Source: Azolla caroliniana (lineage: Eukaryota; Polypodiophyta). Taken from it: DNA of 64,000 bases. The stretch's first letter is position 1. Every line of letters begins with the position of its first letter. The translations under genes and the position numbers were made by a program. Of this stretch, positions 43,082 to 52,705 are shown piece after piece. A model generated the notes under the pieces. It did no database searches, was not told where the DNA came from, and saw nothing but the letters and a program-made list of their open reading frames with translations. The stretch spans positions 15,810,001-15,874,000 of the forward strand of contig JBHGNT010000001.1 in assembly GCA_043228905.1 (NCBI GenBank), read 5' to 3'.

Positions 43082-43794
43082 TGTTAGGAAACAGGTCCCT
43101 CCGGATGGGAAGTGAGAATAATAGTACTGATGAGCCAACTCGGATGAAGAGTACCCGACATGAGCCGGATAGTGCAAACCCAGTGAGAACCAGATGAAGA
43201 GTATCTGGCTACGGAAGACCCGGTAAGAACCGGATGAGGAGTACCCGGCAAGAGCCGGATGATAAAGACCCAGTGAGAACCGGATGAAGAGTACCCGTCA
43301 AGAGCCGGATGGCGAAGGCCCGGTGAGAAGCGCTCACCGGATGAAGGCACATATTCGTAAATATATTTCTGAGAGTCCATCAGGGCTATATGTGTAAATA
43401 GCCGAAAAGTCATATTAGTATAAATATGACTTAGGGCAAACTTTTATGGAGTGTGTTGTTGTCATTCTTGTTGGCGCAAGATTAGAGCACGCAACTGTGT
43501 ACAGAGAGAGTGAGAGAGAGGAAGAGGTCGTTGCCTCTGATTGTAACCGCCGCCTGTGGCGAAGATAGCAAGCTCAAGGTCGTGGCCTCGGTGCTTTCTT
43601 ATTGTACATTCTGATATAGTGATAGTTTGCGGTCTGTGGGCTGTCGTGGTTTTTCCCGAGTTTGGGTTTTCGACGTAAACATCCTGTGTACTCTTCTCTC
43701 TATCGTGTTGTGCTTTCATTCCCTGTTTTCTGTGTTTTATTCTAGGCTCGGTTGTGGCCGAGCGTTGTTCATCGAGAGTGTGTAGTTCCTGTCA
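43082..43794 (+). repeat. 3' LTR of Copia-5
   Basis: A 713-bp copy after the polypurine tract AAGGGGGAGT (43071-43080), starting TGTTAGGAAACAGG and ending GTTCCTGTCA, then CTTAC. The TATA box is at 43419-43427. Confidence 0.9.
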
Positions 43795-43799
43795 CTTAC

Positions 43800-44272
43800 G
43801 AGCGGTAGACGTCCGGGACCAGAAGGATCTTGGAGTGCTTCTAGAGGACACTAATACCGAGAGTGGCCTCACCGAAACATGGGAAAGCATGCAGGATATC
43901 GTCGCACGATACACAAAGAGGGGGCAATGGCTTGCCAACGAAGGAAAGAGGGTTTCAGAACCAATTCCGAAACCAAGATCCGGATCGGAAGACCATCAAC
44001 CGCGGGCTCGGGAAGCTACGATTGAGAAGGGAATCGACACAACTACGGTGGAGCAGTTGCTGAAGGAGATGGAGAATCTAAAAATCGCGATGGTGAAGAA
44101 GTCGGATGACCGTCCCATAAGTTCCAAGTATATGAACCGTCGATGCATATGGTGTGATAGCACCGAACATGATCAGAGGGATTGCGACGAGCACAAGGAA
44201 GCACTACGACAGGATCTTATCTGCTACGAGGGAAATCGAATTCATTCGATTGACTCTCGGAAGCCGCTCTGA
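43800..44272 (+). pseudogene. Gypsy-B gag, middle part with zinc knuckle
   Basis: It continues the gag cut by Copia-5 (RAVDVRDQKDLGVLLEDTN), then a basic linker and a CCHC zinc knuckle CIWCDSTEHDQRDC (Cys-x2-Cys-x4-His-x4-Cys, about 44150-44190), followed by LICYEGNRIHSIDSRKPL and a TGA at 44270-44272. A related gag is found in Gypsy-A at 33940-33400. Confidence 0.85.
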
Positions 44273-44940
44273 CCGAACTTCCGAAAAGGCGGCATGAAGA
44301 AGGTCCTAGAGGAGGAAATAGCGGCGAAGAGCGATTACGTGACAACCGCGAGAATACGTGTCGGGGAGTCATCAGGAGCAAAGGTGTCTTTTTGGCCGAA
44401 AGTGCTAGAAAACACCGAGAAAACCGACTCTAACGAGATCCAAAGCACCGCGGAAGGCATCCGGGAAGCTACGGATGGGAGTGCCCCGTCGATAAGAATA
44501 GCGTGTTTGCTTTATGCTAATTGCATGAAGTGTATGTAGATGAGAAGCGACAGCGCACGGCTGAGGCGGCCGGTCCATCGAAGACACCGGAAAGCTGGAA
44601 AAGAAAAGATGATTCCGGCATTCAAGCTCGCCTCGGACATCGAACAACAAACGGACTTGAAAAAGGTGTTCGAGGAGAGAATCCTCGATAGCCGGGTAGA
44701 TTTTTCGCTTCGAGAATTACTCGGAATAGCGAAGAAGGAGTTCCACGATCTTCTTGTGGATCTCGTGAAGAGAAAAAGGCAAAGTACGGAGGAGAACGCT
44801 CCAAGGGTGAATGCAAATACCATTCTAATGAAGGACACCAAATTGGAGGACGAAATACCGAATTCTCACTACACAAAGCCACACTGGGCACGCGCAACTA
44901 TGGAGACTCCGGTCCAAATCGGTAACATCAAAGAACCCGT
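44273..44940 (+). pseudogene. Gypsy-B gag-protease linker
   Basis: One frame with a single TAG (44537-44539): MKKVLEEEIAAKSDYVTTARIRVGE, then KLASDIEQQTDLKKVFEERILDSRVDFSLRELL, HYTKPHWARATMETPVQIG and KEPVVAL, where the solo LTR enters. The helical region and the PHWARATMETP segment precede the protease exactly as in Gypsy-A. Confidence 0.8.
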
Positions 44941-45070
44941 TGTCGCGTTGTTACGCGCGTGCGTGGAGAAAGGCGGGACCACGGGGGTCTTGGACCAGGG
45001 AGTGACGGAGCGTAGGAAGTCGTGCTTCACCGTTTCCGGGGAATCCCAGAAGGACACCGGAAGCGACCGA

Positions 45071-45107
<37 letters not shown>

Positions 45108-45720
45108 TTAACACCGACTCACGCACACACACGCACACACACACACATGTCGGCCCGACTCACGCCCTTATGTACAGGAAACGCAGGAAAGAGGAAGCAC
45201 CCGACACCAACAGAGACGCAGATATACACAGACAGACGCAAACGTATATATATATAAAAGAAGAATACATTCCCGGCGTCGAGCCGGACCGAGGTAGGTT
45301 ACAGTAGTCGTCAACTGCCAAGCCACCGGTCGGGGAGCTCACGGGCTCGTCGCGCCGAGCGGGGTCTTGCGCAGGAGATGAGCTGAAGCAAACCCTAAGC
45401 GAACACGAAGGGGGGAGAAGAAGAAGAAGAAGAAGAAGAACCTAACTCTAAACCTAACGGTATACCCTCTAATGCAAAATGGGCAACCCTTTCACAAAGG
45501 GCGTTCCCTTCCTTTTATAGAACAAGGAAAGGGATGCGTTACAATGTGGGATAAATCCCGACTTACATGGGATTGTCTGTCCCGACTTGACTACTCTTCG
45601 GCGCCATAAAGGCACCCTCGTTATTCGCACTAAATGTACATGGGTGCGTACACACGTTGCACCCCGCCGATGTAGCCAATGTTTCCCGGTTTCCGCCTCT
45701 GGCCGAAATTCTTCACGACA
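44941..45720 (-). repeat. Solo LTR of the Gypsy-A family, inserted in Gypsy-B
   Basis: It matches the Gypsy-A LTR at both ends (TGTCGCGTTGTTACGCGCGT and TTCACGACA) and is flanked by CCGT (44937-44940; 45721-45724), a 4-bp duplication. Length is 780 bp, enlarged by a GA microsatellite (45074-45104), an AC stretch (45120-45148) and an AAG run (45416-45440). No internal domain is present. Confidence 0.85.
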
Positions 45721-46125
45721 CCGTGCTAGCATTGATTGATCACGGATCAGAGATCAACTTGATGTCCAAGGAATTCTACCGGAAGGGGTAAGTGGCCTAT
45801 TAACACGAATCATGGGTGGAAGATCCGGGTGGCCACTAAAGCAACGGAAGATCTATTTGTGGCTTGTCCGGATGTGACGATGAAGATCGGGGATGTCGAG
45901 ATCGACCAAAATTTCTTCGTACAAGACGAGGTCTCACACTCCGTGATCCTCGGGCAACCCTTTATCACGGCATCACGGATGGAGACGAAGGTGCTCGATA
46001 GCGGTGCGGCTTTTGCGCGAATTCGGAGCCAAAACGGAGGAAAATCCGTCCAATTCCTAACGGTGCCGGCAAATCAGGAAAGGAACAAGAGAGAGCTCTT
46101 GTCCCAAACAAGAATGGATTTTTAG
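45721..46125 (+). pseudogene. Gypsy-B aspartic protease domain
   Basis: Right after the solo LTR: LALIDHGSEINLMSKEFYRKG, then a 1-base shift near 45790 and a second frame with WKIRVATKATEDLFVACPDVTMKIGDVEIDQNFFVQ, VILGQPFITASRMETKVLDSG, ARIRSQNG and QFLTVPANQERNK, ending in a stop at 46123. As in Gypsy-A the active site is Asp-His-Gly. Confidence 0.85.
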
Positions 46126-46136
46126 AACGGATTGTT

Positions 46137-47321
46137 GTGAAGTGGGGAAGTGATAGTACGAGAAGCCCTGATACCCCACACAGGAAGAAACCTCTCGATG
46201 CAAAACAAGTACGAATCGGTTCGGATGGGGCATCCACGTACATGGCCGTAACCGGAGGAATGAAGAAAGAATACCGAAAAGTGGAGGATAAGTTACGGTC
46301 GGCATCAATAATAAAAGAAGACGAAGAAATCGTGGGAATAGTCGAAGAAGTGTTCTATGGGAGCACACTACAACGGCTTGAAGAGCTCGCGGAAGATACA
46401 AGCCAGGGAGACCAGGTAGTCCCGGTGGAATCGGTCGAGATGTACGAGTTCATTGTGAAAATGGGGCCGGATGTGCTCTGCAAAGAAGAAGCAATGGTAA
46501 GTACGAAATACAAGACCGTGGAGAAGAAAGGGAAACCGGCCGCGGGACCGTTACCCGCAGATAGCGAACAAAAGAGGAAAGAAGTCGGTCCGATAGTGGA
46601 CGAATTTGCGGAAGCATTTGCCGGTCGCGTGATATACTCCATCGGAGACCTATACTCCAGATATGACCAATTCCAACTAGCTGTGAAGAGCCGACACATC
46701 ACTACCATGCGGACACCGATAGGATTAGTCCGGATGTGTAGGCTACCACAAGGCGTGACGAACTCAGTCGCACATATGATGAATGCGATGAACAAGGTGC
46801 TCCGGGATTGCATATCGGAGATAACAATGTCGTTCCTAGATGACATTCCAATGAAAGGATGCGCGGTAGAAGAAAAAGATGAAACTATGGATGATCGGGG
46901 ATGCCGAAAGTTCGTAGTCGACCATATTCGCGATTGCGAGAAAGTGCTTCGAAAGTTAGAAGATGTGCACCTAACACTTTCCGATGAGAAATCGGCATTC
47001 GGGCAAGAAGAAATATTGGTAGTCGGACATCTATGTGGGCCCTACGGCCGAAGACCGTCATCAACCAAGATCAGCGCGATTCAAGCTATGAAAGAAGTAT
47101 GCGAGTCACAATCTGAAGTTCAAAGGTTTCTTGGAGCATGTGCATTCTACCACATATGGATTCCACACTATGCACATATAGCGGACCCACTCTATCACTT
47201 GTTGCGGAAGGGTAAGAAGTTTGAATGGAAACCGGAGCATACCAAAGCCGTGAAGAAGCTCAAGAAATCACTATGGAGGGCAAAAGCACTAAAGAAGCCG
47301 AACTATGACCAACGATCATAG
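46137..47321 (+). CDS. Gypsy-B linker and reverse transcriptase with internal deletion
   Basis: A 394-codon uninterrupted frame. Residues 1 to about 150 are the acidic linker (IVEEVFYGSTLQRLEELAED, MVSTKYKTVEKK). At about residue 150 the text jumps to the RT palm (IVDEFAEAFAGRVIYSIGDLYSRYDQFQL), so roughly 130 codons of RT fingers present in Gypsy-A are missing in frame. Then TPIGLVRMCRLPQGVTNSVAHMMNAMNKVL, the catalytic MSFLDDIPMKGC, ILVVGHLCGPYGR, FLGACAFYHIWIPHYAHIADPLYHLLRKG. The product could be made but would lack half of the polymerase fold. Confidence 0.85.
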   Translation: MKWGSDSTRSPDTPHRKKPLDAKQVRIGSDGASTYMAVTGGMKKEYRKVEDKLRSASIIKEDEEIVGIVEEVFYGSTLQRLEELAEDTSQGDQVVPVESVEMYEFIVKMGPDVLCKEEAMVSTKYKTVEKKGKPAAGPLPADSEQKRKEVGPIVDEFAEAFAGRVIYSIGDLYSRYDQFQLAVKSRHITTMRTPIGLVRMCRLPQGVTNSVAHMMNAMNKVLRDCISEITMSFLDDIPMKGCAVEEKDETMDDRGCRKFVVDHIRDCEKVLRKLEDVHLTLSDEKSAFGQEEILVVGHLCGPYGRRPSSTKISAIQAMKEVCESQSEVQRFLGACAFYHIWIPHYAHIADPLYHLLRKGKKFEWKPEHTKAVKKLKKSLWRAKALKKPNYDQRS

Positions 47322-48550
47322 TAACAGTTGACACAAGTCCAACCGGAATCGGATGGGTCATTAATCAAGCCGATCCAGAAGGTTCACGATATCCGATCCG
47401 ATTCGGAGCAAAGGTTCTCAACGAAAGGCAACGCGGATATGCACAAGTTAAAAGAGAATTATGGGGAGTCGTGTCGGCAATCAAATCGGATCGAGATTAT
47501 TTGATCGGAGCCGAAGCAGTGATCGAAACGGATTGTCTTCCAATACTTGGGATGATGCGGTGTTGCACGATACCGGATGTGGCTATGCTAAGATGGATTG
47601 CATATGTTAAGTCGATTAATCCGGAGGTACGACACATCTCCGGAAAAGACAACGCGGTAGCGGATATGTTATCAAGGGCGCGGTTCGGAGATAACATAAC
47701 TGAACCCGATAATGAAGAAGTTTCGGGAGCACATATGCCGGGTGAACGTAAAATCCGAGAATTCCGGGAAGAAGAATACGAGGGAGAAAGCTTGCTGATT
47801 GGGAAAGTGCTACAAGAAATCAAGGAATCATCGGACAATAAAAAGAAGGGAGCCGAGATCCGAAGTAAGAAGCGGCAAGTCCGAAAGTTCTTCCTGAAAA
47901 ATGGATTACTATGGAGGGAGCCGAAAAGACCGGATGGCATACCACTTCGAATAGTCGGGACGAAAGAGCAACGAAACCGGATAATGTCCAAATTTCACGA
48001 ATCCGATTGGGCTGGACATCGAGGAACATGGGCAACTTTTGTGAAAATCAAACAAAAATATTGGTGGAAGAACATGTACAAAGATATAGTGGAGTTCACG
48101 GAAAGCTGCGAGAAGTGTCAAATCTACTCCGGAGTTCGACACCGAGATGAGTTACATCCGACATTCTCACCAACAATCAACTTCAAATGGATGGTCGATA
48201 TTGTAGCCATGCCAACCGAGATCGGACAAAAGAAGTACTTGGTGTTAGCTCGGGAAGATCTCACAAACCAAGTAGAAGGTCGGGCGCTACGGAGGAAAAC
48301 GTGTTCTACGGTATGCCAATTCCTTTTGGAAGAAGTGTTTTGCAGGTACGGGTGCATAGGACAAGTGATTGCGGATCAGGGAGAACTCGACTCTGATAAA
48401 GCTAAGGAATTCTTCACTAAACATGGAGTTCGTTTAACACTGACAACGGCATACAATCCGGAAGCCAACGGGAAGATCGAACGAGGACATAGTCCGATTG
48501 TCAAAGCACTTGCGAAGGCATGCGATGGAAGGGTGAAGGATTGGTCGTAA
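47322..48550 (+). pseudogene. Gypsy-B RNase H and integrase core
   Basis: A frameshift near 47315 leads into RNase H with VTVDTSPTGIGWV (Asp), VKRELWGVVSAI (Glu), IETDCLPILGM (Asp) and HISGKDNAVADMLSRARF. A continuous 359-codon frame (from 47471) then covers the HHCC zinc module (HESDWAGHRGT...CEKCQIYS), the core WMVDIVAMPTEIG (first Asp), IADQGELDSDKAKEFF (second Asp) and NPEANGKIERGHSPIV (Glu). It ends at TAA after VKDWS. The integrase looks complete up to that point. Confidence 0.9.
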
Positions 48551-49202
48551 ATGCTTCCGTATGCACTATGGGCGGATCGGATGACGCATAGCTCCGTAAC
48601 CGGTTACATGCCGGCAGAACTCATGACCGGATAAGCACTGGTAATGCCAAACGGAAACCGCAATCACGACATGGACAGTGCTACCTTGGAAGGAAGAGAT
48701 GAGCCGGGAAGAACTACTAGCAGTCCGGATACGACAACTAGAGGGAAGACCGGAAGACATAGCGGAAGCAATACGCCGACAACACGAAGCGTGATTCCGG
48801 AATAAAAGCCGATTTGACACAAAGCACCGACTACGACCGCGGAAGATTGAAGAAGGAGATTGGGTGATTGTCTACGACAGTAGTTTGGATCATCAACATA
48901 CAACGATGCGGAAGTTCGCGAAAAGTTGGTTTAGGCCATATGAGGTTCGGAAAGTTTTCGACAACGGAACTTACCGACTATGCGAGTTGGATGGAACGAC
49001 ACTACGAGTGCCTATAGCCGGGAAACGGGTGAAGATTTTCAAGAAGCGGACTGAAGAAGAACCCTATGTGATCCTAGACAAGACCGACAAAAAGGAGCAA
49101 TCGGACGAAGATCGCGGTGATGCGGAAAGCGAGGAAAGTGGATTACAACTCATAGTTGACTTAAGGGGAGAATTGGAGGAAGCTTCGAATGAAGGTGAAT
49201 AG
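48551..49202 (+). pseudogene. Gypsy-B integrase C-terminal domain
   Basis: After the TAA the same frame reads LPYALWADRMTHSSVTGYMPAELMTG and stops. A frameshifted part leads to IVYDSSLDHQHTTMRKFAKSWFRPYEVRKVFDNGTYRLCELDG...VPIAGKRVKIFKKR and an acidic end at a TAG (49200-49202). There is no chromodomain. Confidence 0.8.
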
Positions 49203-49243
49203 CAAGCATCGGGGACTTCGGCACATACCGGAGGATGTGCGGA

Positions 49244-49258
49244 TTCGGAGGGGGCGAG
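49244..49258 (+). promoter_or_regulatory. Polypurine tract of Gypsy-B
   Basis: TTCGGAGGGGGCGAG abuts the TGTCGTAG start of the 3' LTR. Confidence 0.8.
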
Positions 49259-50152
49259 TGTCGTAGTGTAATTCGCACACTACGTGAAAAATTATATTTT
49301 TGGTTTCTCCGGATAGGATATGGAGTACCAAGTGAGAACCAGAAGGAAGAACCGGTGAGGACCGAAACCGGTAAGGAGACCGGCAAGAGCCGGATGAAGA
49401 AGGCCGGTGAGAGTCGGTGAGAAACGGACGAAGAGGGCCGGTAAGGAGGATCCGGTAAGAACCGGATAAAGAAAACCGGCGAGAACCGGATGAAGCAGAA
49501 CCGGCAAGAGCCGGATGAAGAAGGCCGGCGAGAATCTCTCACCAGATGAAGAGACATATTTGTAAATAGAAGAAAGTATAAAATTATATATTACATGCAT
49601 AGGGCAATATTCGAACCTTGCACCTCCATGTTAATAATGTTAAGCCTTATCATTATACTAGCGTATTATGAATTTTAAAGTTATACTAAACTTTATCCCA
49701 TGTAAAATTTCTAGACATGCATGGTACAAAAAGTTATTCATGCATAGACACTCGAGTTAAAAAGAAAAAGATGAGATAGAAATCTAATCATGCACATGCA
49801 ATGTGCATAAAACTAAAGATAGGAAAAGCATGATGCTTGCATGTGATAAACTTAGACTCTTCCAACACTATATAAGGAAGAGAGAAAGATGTATAGAGGT
49901 TGTTGATTATTTTACAAGGGTTGATTAATATAATATAATCGTGGGATCCACGAATTTGCTAACTATTTTTCTCTCTTAATTTGAGTACTCACTAATACAC
50001 TATACTCGTGGGATTCACGAGTTTTTCATATCTTTATTTCTTACAATATATTTCACATTCTTAATTGCCTTAGAATTTTCTTTCCTCCTAGTCCAAAACC
50101 CCAATGGTTCCCACCCAACTCACGCAACGATCCGGAGCTGAAAGGCACGACA
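49259..50152 (+). repeat. 3' LTR of Gypsy-B
   Basis: The 894-bp partner of 36931-37825, ending AAAGGCACGACA and followed by ACGT. It carries the same antisense tRNA-like module (about 49605-49672) and TATA box (49869-49877). Confidence 0.9.
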
Positions 50153-50156
50153 ACGT

Positions 50157-50689
50157 AATCATCGGATTTTGTTGATTGTTGTTCTGATGCTATCAGTATC
50201 TCCAAAACAGGCTTTAAACTCACTTATAAACTCCTCAAAATTGTTTAGTAATGGAGATTTCTTTTTTAACAACGGAGTGAACCATGCCAAAGTTGAGCCA
50301 CTTAACAACGTGCCTACTAGACCCACTCGTGATGCATCGGTGGGATATCAGGAAGGATGCATTTGAATGACTAATCATACCTGATTAATGAATCCTCTAA
50401 ACTGTGATCGCATTCCATCGAATTTCATAGGAAGGTCGATCTTGGGTTCTTTATGAATCCCTTACATACTTGGTCCTTGTTGTTGCAACGCTACAATGGT
50501 CGCTTCAAGCGGTTGCACGCGTAACGCTAGTTCCCCATGTTGTTGTTGCGTTTGGTGCTTTTATAAGGTGATTTGTTGAAGATCCCCCAACAGTCGTTGA
50601 TTTTCTTGTTCCAATGCAAGAAAATTCTCTTTCAAGCATTGCAACTCCGAGAAAACGGATTGATATTCTTGAGCACTAGTGGCCATAGT
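50157..50689 (-). pseudogene. Chromo-C gag, N-terminal part
   Basis: It starts at an ATG (50687-50685) after a short leader. It resembles Chromo-D gag: a Gln/Leu-rich coiled-coil-like N-terminus, FRGFINQV, LVGTLLSG, WFTPLLKKKSPLLNNFEEFISEFKACFGDTDSIRTTINKI, ending at the ACGT where Gypsy-B begins. Several stops (for example near 50555, 50470 and 50400) break the frame. The C-terminal half resumes at 27977. Confidence 0.85.
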
Positions 50690-50769
50690 ATGAGAGAAAA
50701 GAGGAATAAGATATTAGTATGAAGGGAGGGAGAAGTAAGAAGATAAAAGGAAGAGGCAAAAGGAGAAAA

Positions 50770-50781
50770 TTCGGTTCAAAC
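50770..50781 (-). promoter_or_regulatory. Primer-binding site of Chromo-C (non-TGG type)
   Basis: The minus strand reads GTTTGAACCGAA beside the LTR end, identical to the Chromo-D site at 19400-19411. Confidence 0.5.
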
Positions 50782-51182
50782 TGTCAGGGATAGTACTGAG
50801 ACAAAGAGGAGATTAGTACTAAGAGATGAAGATTAGTACTAACAGGAAAAGAGGGTGTAGAACACAAGAGAGAGAGAGAGAGAGAATGATGATGACAACA
50901 GATATATTATGTAGAAAGAATATACAAGGATAGTTAGGAGGCTTAAGACTGGCGTTAAACCGATTTGGTTCAAAATAATGCCTTGTGCCTCCTTATATAG
51001 TGTTTTCAGGAGTACTCCTAAAGTTTCTAAAATGTTCTAGAGAAATCTAGAATATACATCAATTTTCTATAGTCAAATAATAAATGAAAATAATATCCTT
51101 CATATTACAATGTATAGTCTAATGACAAGGGCTCGACCCATATAACATAAGGTCATGGGTTCGAATCTTGCCATATCATGAT
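50782..51182 (-). repeat. 5' LTR of Chromo-C
   Basis: On the minus strand the end ...TACTATCCCTGACA precedes the PBS. The start is placed at TATCATGATATGG (51182), by analogy with TGTCATGAAG of Chromo-D; the first G would be mutated. Length is about 400 bp, close to the other two chromovirus LTRs. The coiled-coil ORF begins exactly here, so the element is inserted in it. Confidence 0.65.
51112..51172 (+). repeat. tRNA-like module in Chromo-C LTR (antisense to the LTR)
   Basis: The plus strand has TATAGTCTAATGACAAGGG (A-box-like, 51113-51131) and ATGGGTTCGAATCTTGCC (B-box-like, 51155-51172), the best B box among the modules in this window. The Chromo-C LTR runs on the minus strand, so the module is again antisense to its LTR. 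Confidence 0.55.
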
Positions 51183-52599
51183 AGCGGCTAAAGATATGAA
51201 CGTTAGCAGCAAAGAAGCACGTAAGCAAGCCAATACCGCCACCAAGTTGTGGCAAGCATCGGAACACCGCCTAGCCGCACTAGAGGCACGACTCCAGAGA
51301 TAAGCGGAGTTTGCTTTGCTCGGCTTGCCCCCTCCCACCTCCAACCCATAGGAAGCGTCGACCCAAATGAAACGACGAAGTTGCGTCGAGCTGATAGATA
51401 TATCCACCCAAACATATTCACCCAGCCCCTGCGCAATGCAGGATGAAACAACCCAAACCGAGGACGGTCATAACACGGTTCCGTTCGAAGATGTCATCCG
51501 CCAATATAGGGAAGAGCTTATCATTCAAACGGCCATTGCAGACAAAGCTAAGGAGCGATACGACACAGCTAAAGCCAAGATTGCCAAGATAAAGGAGCAA
51601 GCAACGAAAAAGGAAGCCGAGCTAAAACAATTGCTCCATGACCGGACGATCAAGCTCCATGAGATAGAAAACAACGTCACAGCCGCCCTCAAGACTACAT
51701 AGGATATAGCTACCACACAAATATCATCTCTAAACCAGGAGCTCGTGGAACTAAAGGAGCGCTCCAGTCAGTTCCTGCATAAATTGGACCAAACCGAGAC
51801 GGAGCGATGCCAACCGGCGAACTCCCTTCACGAACATCAAATAAACACAGCGTTGGAGCTCGAAAGGCAACACGAGAAGTATTTGAAGGAATCAGCCGAC
51901 AGCACGGATCGTCTCCTCCGGCGGTTTGACCAATTAACGGAAGAGACGGAGGCAAGGCTCACCACGATCAACATGTCGTGCTCATCACTGAAGCGGGAGG
52001 CAGAAGAAACTAAAAGAGAAACTATCACCCTACAAGCCAAATACGACATGTGTGAGGAACGAATCCACGACTTGATGGTCAAACAACGGTAGAAGCTCAA
52101 CCGGAAGGTCAAAGAGACTCTCTCCAACGGCTGGAAGGAATGGTCGGCTCAAGCAAACAAACACCTGGTTTTACGGGCTAACGCCGAAAACCGGAAGAAA
52201 GAAGGTCGCGCCTTCTATAAAATGGACGAAAATAGCATCCAAATGGTCCGAGAAGACCTCGCTGAAGACTTCCAAGCCTTGGTAAAAATGCACACCACGG
52301 TAATCGAAAGCCTCCTTGAGGAATTCAACAACAACCAGTTGTTGTTTATGCTTGAAACCGAACGGGCCTTCACGGAAACAGCTTCTGACCAGACGGACAA
52401 AGCCGTGATGGAGACGGCACCACGACCAGACCAAGAACATGAAGCCCCCACCCCACCAGCAACGAGGACAGTTACCGAACACGAGCCCGATTTTTCAGCC
52501 GAGCGACCTCACAGAACGAGCCGGAACCAACTATCTCGGCGACCACGATGGAGGAAACAACCATGCACCCAACCTCCGAAGGCATCCTTGACATTTTGA
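51183..52599 (+). pseudogene. Unrecognised long coiled-coil ORF, broken by four stops
   Basis: One plus frame of about 470 codons with stops at 51301, 51349, 51700 and 52090 only. The text is rich in Glu, Lys, Gln, Leu and Ala with heptad-like spacing (IADKAKERYDTAKAKIAKIKEQ, LERQHEKYLKESADSTDRLLRRF, SSLKREAEETKRETITLQAKY). The C-terminal part (FQALVKMHTTVIESLLEEFNNNQLL) is followed by a Pro/Thr/Arg-rich tail. I see no zinc finger, protease or polymerase motif. The N-terminus is cut by the Chromo-C LTR; the apparent ATG at 51178 belongs to the LTR. It could be the extra ORF of a gypsy element of the Tat/Ogre type or a host gene fragment; I cannot decide. Confidence 0.5.
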
Positions 52600-52667
52600 C
52601 CAAGGAATGAGTACCATATAAATTTTGCGGTTCTTTTCGATTTTGGTGGGTTCGACGTGCGAAGGCA

Positions 52668-52705
52668 CTGTCCCACAAGCGTGCCAGGTGTTGTCTGTGG
52701 GACAG
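52668..52705. other. 10-bp perfect inverted repeat (hairpin)
   Basis: CTGTCCCACA and TGTGGGACAG are separated by 18 nt, just downstream of the coiled-coil ORF. Its role is unknown. Confidence 0.5.

Larger units (their letters stand above)
38348..43794 (+). mobile_element. Copia-5, complete Ty1/copia element with CTTAC duplication
   Basis: Both LTRs, PBS, gag-pol and PPT are present. It is flanked by CTTAC at 38343-38347 and 43795-43799, splitting Gypsy-B gag cleanly. The order PR-IN-RT-RH assigns it to Ty1/copia. It is inactive: two TGG-to-TAG stops, one 1-base deletion and an in-frame loss in RT. The family also supplies Copia-1, Copia-6, the solo LTR at 21285 and, more distantly, Copia-4. 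Confidence 0.92.

Noticed and set aside
44540-45307. A 255-codon ORF as one Gypsy-B protein
   Set aside because: From 44941 it reads through the inserted solo LTR (GA and AC repeats giving Arg-Glu and Thr-His runs); only the part before 44940 is gypsy.
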